Positions 1-7,200 of a stretch of DNA of 64,000 bases are shown piece by piece; within the stretch, counting starts at the first letter, position 1, and each line of letters starts with the position of its first letter. The notes beneath the pieces were generated by a model that was not told the DNA's origin, did no database searches, and saw only the letters and a program-made list of their open reading frames with translations. The stretch lies in the NCBI GenBank assembly GCA_030535425.1, contig JAUNHQ010000005.1, positions 1-64,000 on the forward strand. The letters run 5' to 3'. A program made the translations under genes and the position numbers. This DNA comes from Pseudomonadota bacterium (GTDB taxonomy: Bacteria > Pseudomonadota > Gammaproteobacteria > Burkholderiales > Burkholderiaceae_C).

Positions 1-317
1 AACAAGCCCAGCGCCAGCACAAGCACCAGTGAGTGCTGGGCAGGCTGGGTGTCCCACTCAACGCTGATGATGGCCGACAGCGCATCCCCCAGCCAGTCGG
101 CCACGCGCGCACCCAGCACCAGCCCCAGCAAGGCAAAGCTGCCGCCCATGCCCACCAGCCAGTGGCGCAGCGCGGGGTCGATGCCCGGGCCGTGAAAGCG
201 CAGCGAATACGCCAGGCCGTACAGCCACCAGCACAGCACCCCCAGCAGCGCACCCAGCACGCCGCCGAAAACGGCAGATGCCAGGCGCTCGCCCAAGCTG
301 CCCCACCCCTTGCCCAT
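1..317 (-). CDS. membrane protein, C-terminus beyond left edge
   Basis: An open frame starts at the ATG at 317 and runs off the left edge without a stop; about 105 codons are visible. The product has an N-terminal MGKGWGSLGERL stretch, a glycine/leucine-rich hydrophobic segment around residues 15-38, a second around 53-75, and a third beginning near residue 95, so it is an integral membrane protein. I do not recognise the family. Hydrophobicity periods, absence of stops and a plausible ATG favour this frame over the competing open frames here, which have no membrane-like or family-like composition. It lies downstream of the BON lipoprotein gene but is separated from it by a terminator. Confidence 0.6.
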   Translation of the reverse strand, partial: MGKGWGSLGERLASAVFGGVLGALLGVLCWWLYGLAYSLRFHGPGIDPALRHWLVGMGGSFALLGLVLGARVADWLGDALSAIISVEWDTQPAQHSLVLVLALGL

Positions 318-365
318 GGCCGCGCTCCTCATATTGCATTGACATAACCCGCCATGTTGCCAGCA

Positions 366-399
366 AAAAGCCCCTGGCCCGACAAAGGGCCAAGGGCTT
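366..399 (-). terminator. rho-independent terminator of the BON lipoprotein gene
   Basis: Read on the minus strand, AAGCCCTTGGCCC pairs with GGGCCAGGGGCTT around a short loop and is followed by TTTTT. It lies about 70 bp past the stop of the BON lipoprotein gene, as expected for its terminator. Confidence 0.7.
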
Positions 400-468
400 G
401 TGGCAAGCGGGCGGTCAAGCCCACAAGGAAAAGGGCAGCTTGCGGAAAAGGCAGCTCGCCGCCGGGCT

Positions 469-1077
469 TTAGCTGGCTTGCACGGTCAGCTTGTTGTCCA
501 CCGACTTCACGCCGTTCACGGCCTTGGCAATGGCCTCGGCACGGTCCTTGGCCGCTTGCGTGGGCGCTTCGCCATTCAGGGTCACGGCGCCGTCCTTGGT
601 GTCCACGTTGATCTTCAAGGCGCTCAGCTCCGCGTCCTTGGCCAGACCCGCATTGACCGCCAGGGTAATGCCCGCATCGTCAGCGGCCTGCGCCACGTTG
701 GCAGCGGCCTGCTGCGCATCGGCCTTGACCTCGGCCGCGCCCTCGCGCACCTGCTCGCCGGCGCGCTGGGCGGCATCCTTGGCGTCGGCCACGGCTTCTT
801 GCGTGGCGTCCTTGGCGTCGGCGGCAGCTTGCTTGACGGCATCGGTCGCGTCCGCCGCAGCCGCCTTCACGTCGGCTGCCGCCTCTTGCGCGGCGTTTTG
901 CATGTCCTGCCCGGCCTCGGCGGCCTTTTCCTTGGCCTGCTCGGCTGCGGCCTCGGTCTTGGCCACGGCAGCGTCAATCTGCTGGCCCACGGTCTGCTCT
1001 TCGTTTTTCTGGCAGGCCGCCAGGCCCAGCGCCAGCGCGGCGGCCATCAGCGAAAGGTGAAAAGGCGTGTGCTTCAT
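469..1077 (-). CDS. BON-domain lipoprotein with Ala-rich 11-mer repeats
   Basis: A 202-residue envelope protein. The N-terminus is a lipoprotein signal with lipobox LAAC (Cys near residue 22). The middle (about 35-135) is extremely rich in Ala, Lys, Asp, Glu and Gln, with 11-residue periodicity (VADAKDAAQRA and similar units), resembling LEA or apolipoprotein amphipathic helices. The C-terminal 65 residues form a BON domain (INVDTKDGAVTLNGEA, then VNGVKSVDNKL), a fold of the OsmY type that binds membranes or the periplasmic face. A role in osmotic or envelope stress is inferred from OsmY. It is transcribed divergently from iscR and ends at a clear hairpin. Confidence 0.85.
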   Translation of the reverse strand: MKHTPFHLSLMAAALALGLAACQKNEEQTVGQQIDAAVAKTEAAAEQAKEKAAEAGQDMQNAAQEAAADVKAAAADATDAVKQAAADAKDATQEAVADAKDAAQRAGEQVREGAAEVKADAQQAAANVAQAADDAGITLAVNAGLAKDAELSALKINVDTKDGAVTLNGEAPTQAAKDRAEAIAKAVNGVKSVDNKLTVQAS

Positions 1078-1238
1078 GGCTTGTCCTTTCTCGAAACACT
1101 CATCACAAAAGAGGCCGCCCAGGCGGCCCCAACGCCGCGCACTTTAGGCCGTGCGCCGCCCCGGCCGTGTCAGTGGGCGATGAATCTCGTGTAGGACAAC
1201 ACGAAGGGCAAACCCTGAAAAAACCCAGGCTTGCGGTT

Positions 1239-1264
1239 ATACTTGAGGAAATTAGTCGGATTTA
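1239..1264 (+). promoter_or_regulatory. candidate IscR type-1 operator upstream of iscR
   Basis: The site reads ATACTTGAGG, AAAT, then TAGTCGGATTTA, close to the known IscR type-1 pattern (ATA-YTTGACT-...-AGTC-RGTAT). It lies about 65 bp before the iscR start. By analogy with E. coli, [2Fe-2S]-IscR would bind here to repress its own operon. The match is by eye. Confidence 0.6.
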
Positions 1265-1329
1265 ATTTTCCTGCCGCTGCTGGGCCGCCCTGGCGGCGCC
1301 AGCCCACGAGCAATTGCAAGGAGTTCGCC

Positions 1330-1866
1330 ATGCGCCTTACCACCAAGGGACGGTTCGCGGTCACTGCCATGATTGATCTGGCCCTGCGCCAGGACAGCGG
1401 CCCCATCACCCTGGCGGCCATCAGCCAGCGCCAGGGCATTTCACTGTCTTATCTGGAGCAGCTGTTTGGCAAGCTGCGCCGCCATGCGCTGGTCGAATCC
1501 ACGCGCGGGCCGGGCGGCGGCTATTCGCTGGGCCGCAAAGCCGCCGAAATCACCGTGGCCGACATCATCACCAGCGTGGACGAGCCGCTGGACGCCACCC
1601 ACTGCGGCGGCAAGGAAAACTGCCATGGCGACGGCGGGCGCTGCATGACGCACGATTTGTGGACGGCCCTGAACGCCCGCATGATCGAGTTTCTCGAATC
1701 CGTCACCCTGCAAAAACTGGTGGACGACCAGCACGCCCAAGGCGTGCAGGTAGAAGCGGCCCGGCCCGCAGCCAAGCGCGCCATTTCCTCTGCCCCGGTG
1801 GTCAAGCCCATCCGCGTGACCGCCCCCAACTCGGTCTTCGCCCTGGGGCAAAACGCTATTAAATAA
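1330..1866 (+). CDS. iscR: IscR, Fe-S cluster-sensing Rrf2 regulator
   Basis: This 178-residue Rrf2-family repressor senses Fe-S demand and controls the isc operon that follows. The winged helix-turn-helix occupies about residues 1-70 ([39 protein letters not shown]). The cluster ligands are Cys92, Cys98, Cys105 and probably His108. The ATG at 1330 has an AAGGAG ribosome site six bases upstream, so the longer upstream open frame is not used. The tail beyond residue 140 is longer than usual, and its last codons (NAIK and stop) come from a dispersed repeat at 1855-1908. It is the first gene of the isc operon. Confidence 0.96.
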   Translation: MRLTTKGRFAVTAMIDLALRQDSGPITLAAISQRQGISLSYLEQLFGKLRRHALVESTRGPGGGYSLGRKAAEITVADIITSVDEPLDATHCGGKENCHGDGGRCMTHDLWTALNARMIEFLESVTLQKLVDDQHAQGVQVEAARPAAKRAISSAPVVKPIRVTAPNSVFALGQNAIK

Positions 1867-1908
1867 ATAGCTTCTGCCGCGCGCCAGATGCGCGCAAACC
1901 CCTTAAAA
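1855..1908 (+). repeat. dispersed AGCTAT/GGCC element, copy 1
   Basis: GCTATTAAATAAATAGCTTC, then a GCGC-rich centre (GCCGCGCGCCAGATGCGCGC) and AAACCCCTT. It overlaps the end of iscR, supplying its last codons and stop. Forward orientation is defined as AGCTAT end first. Confidence 0.75.
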
Positions 1909-1930
1909 CATTGCCAAACCCATTCCCGCC

Positions 1931-3151
1931 ATGAACCCCACCCCTGCACTGCCCATTTACCTGGACTATGGCGCCACCACCCCGTGCGATCCGCGCGTGG
2001 TCGATGCCATGGTGCCCTGGCTGTACCAGCACTTTGGCAACGCTGCCAGCCGCAGCCACGCCTGGGGCTGGGAAGCCGAGGCCGCCATTGAAAAAGCGCG
2101 CGGCCACGTGGCCGACCTGATTGGCGCCGACCCGCGCGAAATCGTCTGGACCAGCGGCGCCACCGAATCCACCAACCTGGCCCTCAAAGGCGCGGCCCAC
2201 TTCTACAAAGGCAAGGGCCGGCACCTCATCACCCTCAAAACCGAGCACAAGGCCACGCTGGACACCATGCGCGAGCTGGAGCGCCAGGGCTGGGAAGTGA
2301 CCTATCTGGACGTGCAGGAAGACGGCCTGCTGAATCTGGACACCTTCCGCGCCGCCATCCGCCCCGACACGGTGCTGGCCAGCGTGCTGTTCGTCAACAA
2401 CGAAATCGGCGTCATTCAAGACATTGCCGCCATTGGCGCCATCTGCCGCGAAAAAGGCGTGCTGCTGCACGTGGATGCCGCCCAGGCCACGGGCCGCGTG
2501 GTGATCGATGTGAAAACCCTGCCCGTTGACCTGATGAGCCTGACGGCCCACAAGACCTACGGCCCCAAGGGCATTGGCGCGCTGTACGTGCGCCGCAAGC
2601 CCCGCGTGCGGCTGGAAGCACAAATGCACGGTGGCGGGCACGAGCGCGGCATGCGCTCAGGCACCCTGCCCACGCACCAGATCGTGGGCATGGGCGAGGC
2701 CTACCGCATCGCCCGCGAAGAAATGGACAAAGACAACGCCCACGCCGCGCGCTTGCAAAAACGCCTGCTCGACGGGCTGAAAGACATTGAGCAAGTCTTC
2801 ATCAACGGCAGCCTGGAGCGCCGCGTGCCGCAGAACCTGAACATGAGCTTCAACTTCGTCGAGGGCGAATCGCTCATCATGGGCATCAAGGGCCTGGCGG
2901 TTTCCAGCGGCTCGGCCTGCACCAGCGCCAGCTTAGAGCCCAGCTACGTGCTGCGCGCCCTGGGCCGCAGCGACGAGCTGGCCCACAGCAGCCTGCGCAT
3001 GACCATCGGGCGCTTCACCACCGAAGCCGACATCGACTACGCCATCCAGACCATCCGCGAAAACGTGGCCAAGCTGCGCGAGCTCTCGCCCCTGTGGGAG
3101 ATGCACCAGGAAGGCATTGATCTGTCCACCATCCAGTGGGCGGCGCATTGA
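1931..3151 (+). CDS. iscS: IscS, cysteine desulfurase
   Basis: A PLP-dependent enzyme of 406 residues that converts cysteine to alanine and passes persulfide sulfur to IscU and other acceptors in the cytosol. The PLP lysine is Lys208 in [10 protein letters not shown]; the persulfide cysteine is Cys330 in [23 protein letters not shown] (180-188) is the cofactor-stacking region. The C-terminal [27 protein letters not shown] and the [19 protein letters not shown] tail are typical IscS. It follows iscR by about 65 bp, which hold a repeat copy. Confidence 0.97.
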   Translation: MNPTPALPIYLDYGATTPCDPRVVDAMVPWLYQHFGNAASRSHAWGWEAEAAIEKARGHVADLIGADPREIVWTSGATESTNLALKGAAHFYKGKGRHLITLKTEHKATLDTMRELERQGWEVTYLDVQEDGLLNLDTFRAAIRPDTVLASVLFVNNEIGVIQDIAAIGAICREKGVLLHVDAAQATGRVVIDVKTLPVDLMSLTAHKTYGPKGIGALYVRRKPRVRLEAQMHGGGHERGMRSGTLPTHQIVGMGEAYRIAREEMDKDNAHAARLQKRLLDGLKDIEQVFINGSLERRVPQNLNMSFNFVEGESLIMGIKGLAVSSGSACTSASLEPSYVLRALGRSDELAHSSLRMTIGRFTTEADIDYAIQTIRENVAKLRELSPLWEMHQEGIDLSTIQWAAH

Positions 3152-3325
3152 CATGGGCACCCCCCTTGAGTCACTTTGCGCCTTCCCCCCTCTCTTGCAG
3201 GAGGGGGACCACGCCAGTGCCCGGCGCAGGTTCGGGCACGGCATTCCCCGAAAGCTTGGCGCTTCATTTTTTAAGCATTGAATTACCCGCTTGCGCTTGA
3301 TGGACGCGTGCAAGCAGCTATCAAA
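3152..3325. other. iscS-iscU gap: C-tract hairpin plus weak repeat copy
   Basis: This 189-bp gap holds a hairpin (CCCCCTC at 3186-3192 with GAGGGGG at 3201-3207) in a stretch starting ACCCCCCTTGAGTCAC, which looks like an intergenic repeat type. A degenerate reverse copy of the dispersed element follows at 3281-3325 (TTGCGCTTGATGGACGCGTG, then CAAGCAGCTATCAAA). An AAGGAG ribosome site for iscU ends the gap. Confidence 0.4.
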
Positions 3326-3340
3326 CAAGGAGCATTCACC

Positions 3341-3727
3341 ATGGCCTATTCCGAAAAAGTCATTGACCACTACGAAAACCCCCGCAACGTCGGCAGCTTT
3401 GACAAAGGCGACGACAGCGTAGGCACCGGCATGGTGGGCGCGCCCGCCTGCGGCGACGTGATGAAGCTGCAAATCAAGGTCAACCCGCAAACCGGCGTGA
3501 TTGAAGACGCGCGCTTCAAAACCTACGGCTGCGGCTCGGCCATCGCCTCGTCCTCGCTCGTGACCGAATGGGTCAAGGGCAAAACCCTGGATGAAGCCGC
3601 CACGCTGAAAAACAGCCAGATCGCCGAAGAGCTGGCCCTGCCGCCGGTCAAAATCCACTGCTCCATCCTGGCCGAAGACGCCATCAAGGCCGCCGTGGAC
3701 GATTACAAGAAAAAGCACGCCGCCTGA
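3341..3727 (+). CDS. iscU: IscU, Fe-S cluster scaffold
   Basis: The 128-residue scaffold on which [2Fe-2S] and [4Fe-4S] clusters are built from IscS sulfur, then handed on by HscA/HscB. Ligands are Cys37 with Asp39 (PACGD), Cys64 (YGCGSAIASSS) and His106-Cys107 (IHCS). The HscA recognition motif LPPVK is at 100-104. The ATG at 3341 follows an AAGGAG site. The stop overlaps the next gene's start (TGATG), implying coupling. Its last 41-45 codons are duplicated 600 bp downstream in a chimeric mini-gene. Confidence 0.97.
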   Translation: MAYSEKVIDHYENPRNVGSFDKGDDSVGTGMVGAPACGDVMKLQIKVNPQTGVIEDARFKTYGCGSAIASSSLVTEWVKGKTLDEAATLKNSQIAEELALPPVKIHCSILAEDAIKAAVDDYKKKHAA

Positions 3728-4176
3728 TGCCGGCCGACAACGCTCGCTCCATGCGCCCCGCCGCCTGCCCGCAAACCCTGATTGCCGTGCGCGATGTGCC
3801 TGCGGCCAGCCGCTGGTACCAGCGGCTGCTGGGCTGCCACAGCCTGCACGGCGGCGCTGAGTACGAGCAGCTGGGCTGGCAGGCGGGTGGGCCTGATTTC
3901 TTCATGCAATTGCACGCCTGGGGCGAACACGATCACCCCAATCTGGGCGATGAGCAGGCTGCCCCGCACGGTTATGGCGTGTTGCTGTGGTTTGAAGTGC
4001 AGGCTTTTGATGAGGCGGTGCAGCGCGCCCAGGCGCTGGACGCGCACGTGCTGAAACCCCCTTTTTTCAATGACCGGGCCCGACATCATGAAATATGGCT
4101 GCGCGACCTGGATGGATATGTGGTGGTGCTGGCCAGCCCCTATGGCGGCGCGGACACCACCGGAACGAGTGCTTAA
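3727..4176 (+). CDS. VOC-family (glyoxalase-like) protein inside the isc operon
   Basis: This 149-residue protein of the vicinal oxygen chelate superfamily starts in the iscU stop (TGATG). Seen are IAVRDVPAASRWYQRLLG (about 19-36), EYEQLGWQAGGPDFFMQLHAW, GYGVLLWFEVQAFDEAVQRAQAL and a C-terminal HHEIWLRDLDGYVVVLASP, the usual beta-alpha-beta-beta-beta module ending of single-domain VOC proteins. Metal ligands cannot be assigned, and no substrate is suggested. Its position between iscU and the duplicated iscU end shows it sits inside or beside an old tandem duplication. Confidence 0.75.
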   Translation: MPADNARSMRPAACPQTLIAVRDVPAASRWYQRLLGCHSLHGGAEYEQLGWQAGGPDFFMQLHAWGEHDHPNLGDEQAAPHGYGVLLWFEVQAFDEAVQRAQALDAHVLKPPFFNDRARHHEIWLRDLDGYVVVLASPYGGADTTGTSA

Positions 4177-4179
4177 GAA

Positions 4180-4332
4180 ATGGCCATCACCCTCACCGAA
4201 GCCGCCGCGCTGAAAAACAGCCAGATCGCCGAAGAGCTGGCCCTGCCGCCGGTCAAGACCCACTGCTCCATCCTGGCTGAAGACGCCATCAAGGCCGCCG
4301 TGGACGACTACAAGAAAAAGCACGCCGCTTAA
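4180..4332 (+). CDS. IscA/IscU chimeric mini-protein (50 aa)
   Basis: An in-frame fusion too short for ordinary gene calls. Codons 1-10 (MAITLTEAAA) match the start of iscA at 4729; codons 7-50 match the last 44 residues of IscU. The two parents share GAAGCCGC at the junction. Against iscU the shared part differs by about six bases over 120, mostly silent; one gives LPPVKTHCS instead of LPPVKIHCS. It therefore keeps the HscA-binding LPPVK (22-26) and the equivalent of IscU Cys107 (Cys29), but lacks the other cluster ligands. No strong ribosome site is seen; it starts three bases after the VOC stop, so translation would depend on coupling. It could be a relic or a small chaperone-binding decoy. 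Confidence 0.7.
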   Translation: MAITLTEAAALKNSQIAEELALPPVKTHCSILAEDAIKAAVDDYKKKHAA

Positions 4333-4364
4333 ATAAAAAAACCTTTAACAACCTCACACCCACC

Positions 4365-4691
4365 ATGGCACTTCCCCACGCTCAACCCGGCCAGCCCGTT
4401 GACGTGCGCCCTTACGGCGCCGGCATCACCGCAGCCCAGTCCACCGCGCTGTTCAAGTCCGACGGGCTCGAAGTCATGCGCCTGGTCTTTCCCGCCGGGC
4501 ACCACATGCCCGCGCACCAGGTGGCGGGCGAGATCACCATCCACTGCCTGGAAGGCAGCGTGAACGTGCAGGTGGGCGAGGCCCCCGCCGTGCTGCTGCC
4601 GGCAGGCCACCTGATGTACGTGCCCGGCGGCGTGGCGCATGCGCTCACCGCCGTGCAAGCTTGCTCGGTGCTCGTCACCCTGGCGCTTTAA
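4365..4691 (+). CDS. small cupin-domain protein
   Basis: A single-domain cupin of 108 residues. The first cupin motif region is [30 protein letters not shown] (about 43-73) and the second is [21 protein letters not shown] (about 77-97). The candidate metal ligands His46, His47, His51 and Glu56 fit the GX5HXHX3,4EX6G pattern loosely, and His91 fits the second motif. The substrate is unknown; many such proteins are sensors or small-molecule binders. It lies between the chimeric mini-gene and iscA on the same strand, so it is part of the expanded isc operon. Confidence 0.8.
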   Translation: MALPHAQPGQPVDVRPYGAGITAAQSTALFKSDGLEVMRLVFPAGHHMPAHQVAGEITIHCLEGSVNVQVGEAPAVLLPAGHLMYVPGGVAHALTAVQACSVLVTLAL

Positions 4692-4728
4692 CGCGTTCTC
4701 TCCCCCCTACACGCATCTCACGCATCTC

Positions 4729-5052
4729 ATGGCCGTCACCCTCACCGAAGCCGCTGCGCGGCACGTCAGCAAATACCTCGCCAAACGCGGCAAAGGCGTG
4801 GGTGTGCGCCTGGGTGTCAAAACCACCGGCTGCTCCGGCCTGGCCTACAAGCTCGAATACGTGGACGAAGTGGCCCCGGAAGACACCCTGTTCGAGCAGC
4901 ACGGCATCAAGCTCATGGTCGATCCCAAAAGCCTGGCCTACATCGACGGCACCGAGCTGGACTACGTGCGCGAGGGCCTGCAAGAAGGCTTCAAGTTCAA
5001 CAACCCCAACGAACGCGACCGCTGCGGCTGCGGCGAGTCCTTCCGCGTGTAA
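4729..5052 (+). CDS. iscA: IscA, A-type Fe-S carrier
   Basis: The 107-residue A-type carrier delivers clusters or iron from IscU to target apoproteins. Its three conserved cysteines are Cys35 (TTGCSGLAY), Cys99 and Cys101 (RCGCGESF). The ATG at 4729 gives the family N-terminus [13 protein letters not shown]; the longer open frame from 4639 overlaps the cupin in another frame and is rejected. The first 10 codons were copied into the chimeric mini-gene at 4180. Confidence 0.96.
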   Translation: MAVTLTEAAARHVSKYLAKRGKGVGVRLGVKTTGCSGLAYKLEYVDEVAPEDTLFEQHGIKLMVDPKSLAYIDGTELDYVREGLQEGFKFNNPNERDRCGCGESFRV

Positions 5053-5078
5053 GGCCCCCGAAGGCGCGGCTTGCCCTC

Positions 5079-5324
5079 ATGCCCGGCGACACCGATGCCC
5101 CCCTGGCCCACGCCCGTGTCGGCGTGACGCTGGACAACGAGCGCGAAGTGCTGGCCCTGAACGCCTGGCTCAAGCGCTGGGGCCCGCGCATCCGCATGGC
5201 CAACGACTTGGGCTGCGGCTGCTGCCAGGACGCCTGGGACGTGCAAGCCCCGCCGCAGGCCCTGCACGAGCTGCCCCCCGCCCTGCTGCGCCCCGGCGGG
5301 CCGCTGCACGCGCCCGCGGCCTGA
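5079..5324 (+). CDS. small protein with a CGCC motif, unknown
   Basis: An 81-residue protein I do not recognise. It lies between iscA and hscB, 26 bp after iscA and 12 bp before hscB, on the same strand. Its main feature is NDLGCGCCQDAW with Cys46, Cys48 and Cys49, which could bind a metal or cluster or be redox-active. The middle part LDNEREVLALNAWLKRWGPRIRM is amphipathic; the C-terminus is Pro/Ala/Leu-rich. The position argues for a co-factor or regulator of Fe-S assembly, but this is inference only. Confidence 0.6.
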   Translation: MPGDTDAPLAHARVGVTLDNEREVLALNAWLKRWGPRIRMANDLGCGCCQDAWDVQAPPQALHELPPALLRPGGPLHAPAA

Positions 5325-5336
5325 CCCCCTTTGCCC

Positions 5337-5852
5337 ATGAACCTGCAAGCCACCGACTTTGAACTGTTTGCCGTGCCCGTGCGCTTTGCGCAAGACGCGG
5401 CCATGCTGGATGCGCGCTGGAAAGAGCTGCAACGCCAAGTGCACCCCGACAAGTTCGCCGCCGAAGGCCCCGCCGCCCAGCGCGTGGCGGCCCAGTGGTC
5501 GGCCCGCATCAACGAAGCCCACCGCCGCCTGAAAGACCCGCAGCGCCGCGCCGCCTACCTGTGCGAGCTGCACGGCGCGCCCATCGACGCCGAGCGCAAC
5601 ACCGCCATGCCGCCCGCGTTTCTGATGCAGCAAATGGAACTGCGCGAGCTGCTTGATGACGCCGCCAGCGCCGCCGAACTGGACACCCTCAGCCAGCAAG
5701 TGGCGGCCATGCAGCGCGGCCTGCTGGCCGACATCGAGCGGCACATCGACACCGAGCGCGACTGGCCCGCCGCCGCCCAAAGCGTGCGGGCGCTGATGTT
5801 TCTGGACAAGCTGCTGGCCGACATCGACCGGCGCCATGAAGCCCTGCCATGA
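5337..5852 (+). CDS. hscB: HscB, J-domain co-chaperone of Fe-S assembly
   Basis: This 171-residue co-chaperone recruits IscU to HscA and stimulates HscA ATPase. The J-domain is residues 1-75, with HPD at 36-38 (RQVHPDKF) and SARINEAHRRLKDPQRRAAYL in the fourth helix; the C-terminal three-helix IscU-binding part follows (AFLMQQMELRELLDDA onwards). The ATG at 5337 is chosen over TTG at 5331. It is separated from its partner gene hscA by a cidA/cidB-like pair. Confidence 0.93.
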   Translation: MNLQATDFELFAVPVRFAQDAAMLDARWKELQRQVHPDKFAAEGPAAQRVAAQWSARINEAHRRLKDPQRRAAYLCELHGAPIDAERNTAMPPAFLMQQMELRELLDDAASAAELDTLSQQVAAMQRGLLADIERHIDTERDWPAAAQSVRALMFLDKLLADIDRRHEALP

Positions 5853-6044
5853 CACCCAGCCACGGGGGCCGCATGCAAGCGCAGGCACCCTTGACCACGC
5901 GCACACCTGCCCCACATCAGGTGGCAACGCCCATTGAAAGGTGCCCCGGCCCGCCCGCCACGAACCACCGCAAACGCCTGAGCCCCCGCTTGCGCCCTTC
6001 TGCCCATTGGGTTTACATCGCCTTTTTTCACCCTCTCACACACC

Positions 6045-6434
6045 ATGCAAGGTCTGCAAGGCTTCACCCTGATACTGCTCATGCAAGCCCTGGGCGAAGG
6101 GCTGGTGCGCCTGCTGCACCTGCCTTTGCCAGGGCCCGTCATTGGCCTGCTGCTGCTGTTGCTGGCGCTGTACTGGCCGCCGCTACGCCAGCCGGTGCAG
6201 GTCTGCGCCGACTTTTTGCTGTCGCACCTGGCGCTGCTGTTCGTGCCCATCAGCGTGGGCGTGGTCAGCCAGCTGCCGCTGCTGCAACAGTACGGCGGGC
6301 GCATTGCCCTGGTGCTGGTGCTTTCCACCGCCGTGGGCCTGGGGGTGACGGCGCTGGCGCTGCGCGCCCTCATGCGCCCGCACACACCGCCAAGCACACT
6401 GCCAAGCGCATCGCCGGAGCACCGCCATGAATGA
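6045..6434 (+). CDS. CidA/LrgA-family membrane protein
   Basis: A 129-residue integral membrane protein of the holin-like CidA/LrgA family with about four membrane segments (residues 4-20, 27-46, 60-80, 88-112). The family signature is seen in LPLPGPVIGLLLLLLAL and LLFVPISVGVVSQLPLLQQYG. CidA/LrgA proteins act with CidB/LrgB in murein hydrolase export or pyruvate/overflow-metabolite transport in other bacteria. Its end overlaps the next gene by 8 bp. It interrupts the isc operon between hscB and hscA, after a 190-bp gap in which I see no promoter. Confidence 0.85.
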   Translation: MQGLQGFTLILLMQALGEGLVRLLHLPLPGPVIGLLLLLLALYWPPLRQPVQVCADFLLSHLALLFVPISVGVVSQLPLLQQYGGRIALVLVLSTAVGLGVTALALRALMRPHTPPSTLPSASPEHRHE

Positions 6435-7146
6435 CTTCGTGGCCTTCTTCACCTACCTGTCCAGCACGCCGCTGTTTGGCCTGACGGCCACGCTGGGCGC
6501 TTACGTGCTGGCCTCGGCCGTGTATCTGCGCCTGGGCAGCAACCCCTGGGCCAACCCGGTGCTGTGGTCGGTGGTCTTGCTGGTAAGCCTGCTGCTGCTG
6601 ACCGGCATGCCGTACGAGAAATATTTTTCCGGCGCGCAGTTCATCCACTTCTTGCTCGGGCCTGCCGTGGTGGCGCTGGCCTGGCCACTGTGGCTGCGCC
6701 GCGGCATGCTGGTGCGCCACGGCAAGGCGCTGCTGCTGGCCGCGCTGGTGGGCCTGCTGTCGGGCTGCGGGCTGGCCGTGGCCCTGGGCTGGGCGCTGGG
6801 CCTGCCGCCAGAGGTGCTGCGCTCGCTCGCGCCCAAGGCCATCACCGCCCCCGTGGCCATGGGCATTGCCCAGTCCATCCGCGGCCTGCCCGAGCTGGCG
6901 GCCATTTTCGTGCTGCTCACGGGCCTGATCGGCGCCATCGGCGGGCAGTACGTGCTCAACGCCCTGAAGGTGCGCGAACCCGCCGTGCGCGGCTTTGCCC
7001 TGGGCGCGCAGTCGCACGGCTTTGGCACGGCCCGCGCCTGGCATGTGAACCCCGACGCCGGCGCCTTTGCCGGCCTGGCCATGGGCATGCAGGCCCTGCT
7101 GGGCGCAGCCCTCATCCCGCTGGTGGCGGCCTTGTTTGGGCGCTAG
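6427..7146 (+). CDS. LrgB/CidB-family membrane protein
   Basis: A 239-residue polytopic protein, the usual partner of CidA/LrgA, overlapping it by 8 bp. The family signature is seen in GPAVVALAWPLW (about 79-90), LAPKAITAPVAMGIAQSIRGLPELAAIFVLLTGLIGAIGG (136-178) and ALGAQSHGFGTARAW (near 193-207). Several membrane segments cover most of the chain. Function in this organism (glycolate/pyruvate export or envelope lysis control) cannot be told. It ends 54 bp before hscA. Confidence 0.9.
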   Translation: MNDFVAFFTYLSSTPLFGLTATLGAYVLASAVYLRLGSNPWANPVLWSVVLLVSLLLLTGMPYEKYFSGAQFIHFLLGPAVVALAWPLWLRRGMLVRHGKALLLAALVGLLSGCGLAVALGWALGLPPEVLRSLAPKAITAPVAMGIAQSIRGLPELAAIFVLLTGLIGAIGGQYVLNALKVREPAVRGFALGAQSHGFGTARAWHVNPDAGAFAGLAMGMQALLGAALIPLVAALFGR

Positions 7147-7200
7147 GGCTTAGTTCACGCTTTCAGGCCCGCGCTTTTTGAAGAAAACGGTTTTTTCCTT

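Noticed and set aside
5849..6430. 193-codon plus-strand frame over cidA
   Set aside because: It overlaps the clearly membrane-like CidA frame and has only Arg/Ala/His-rich sequence.
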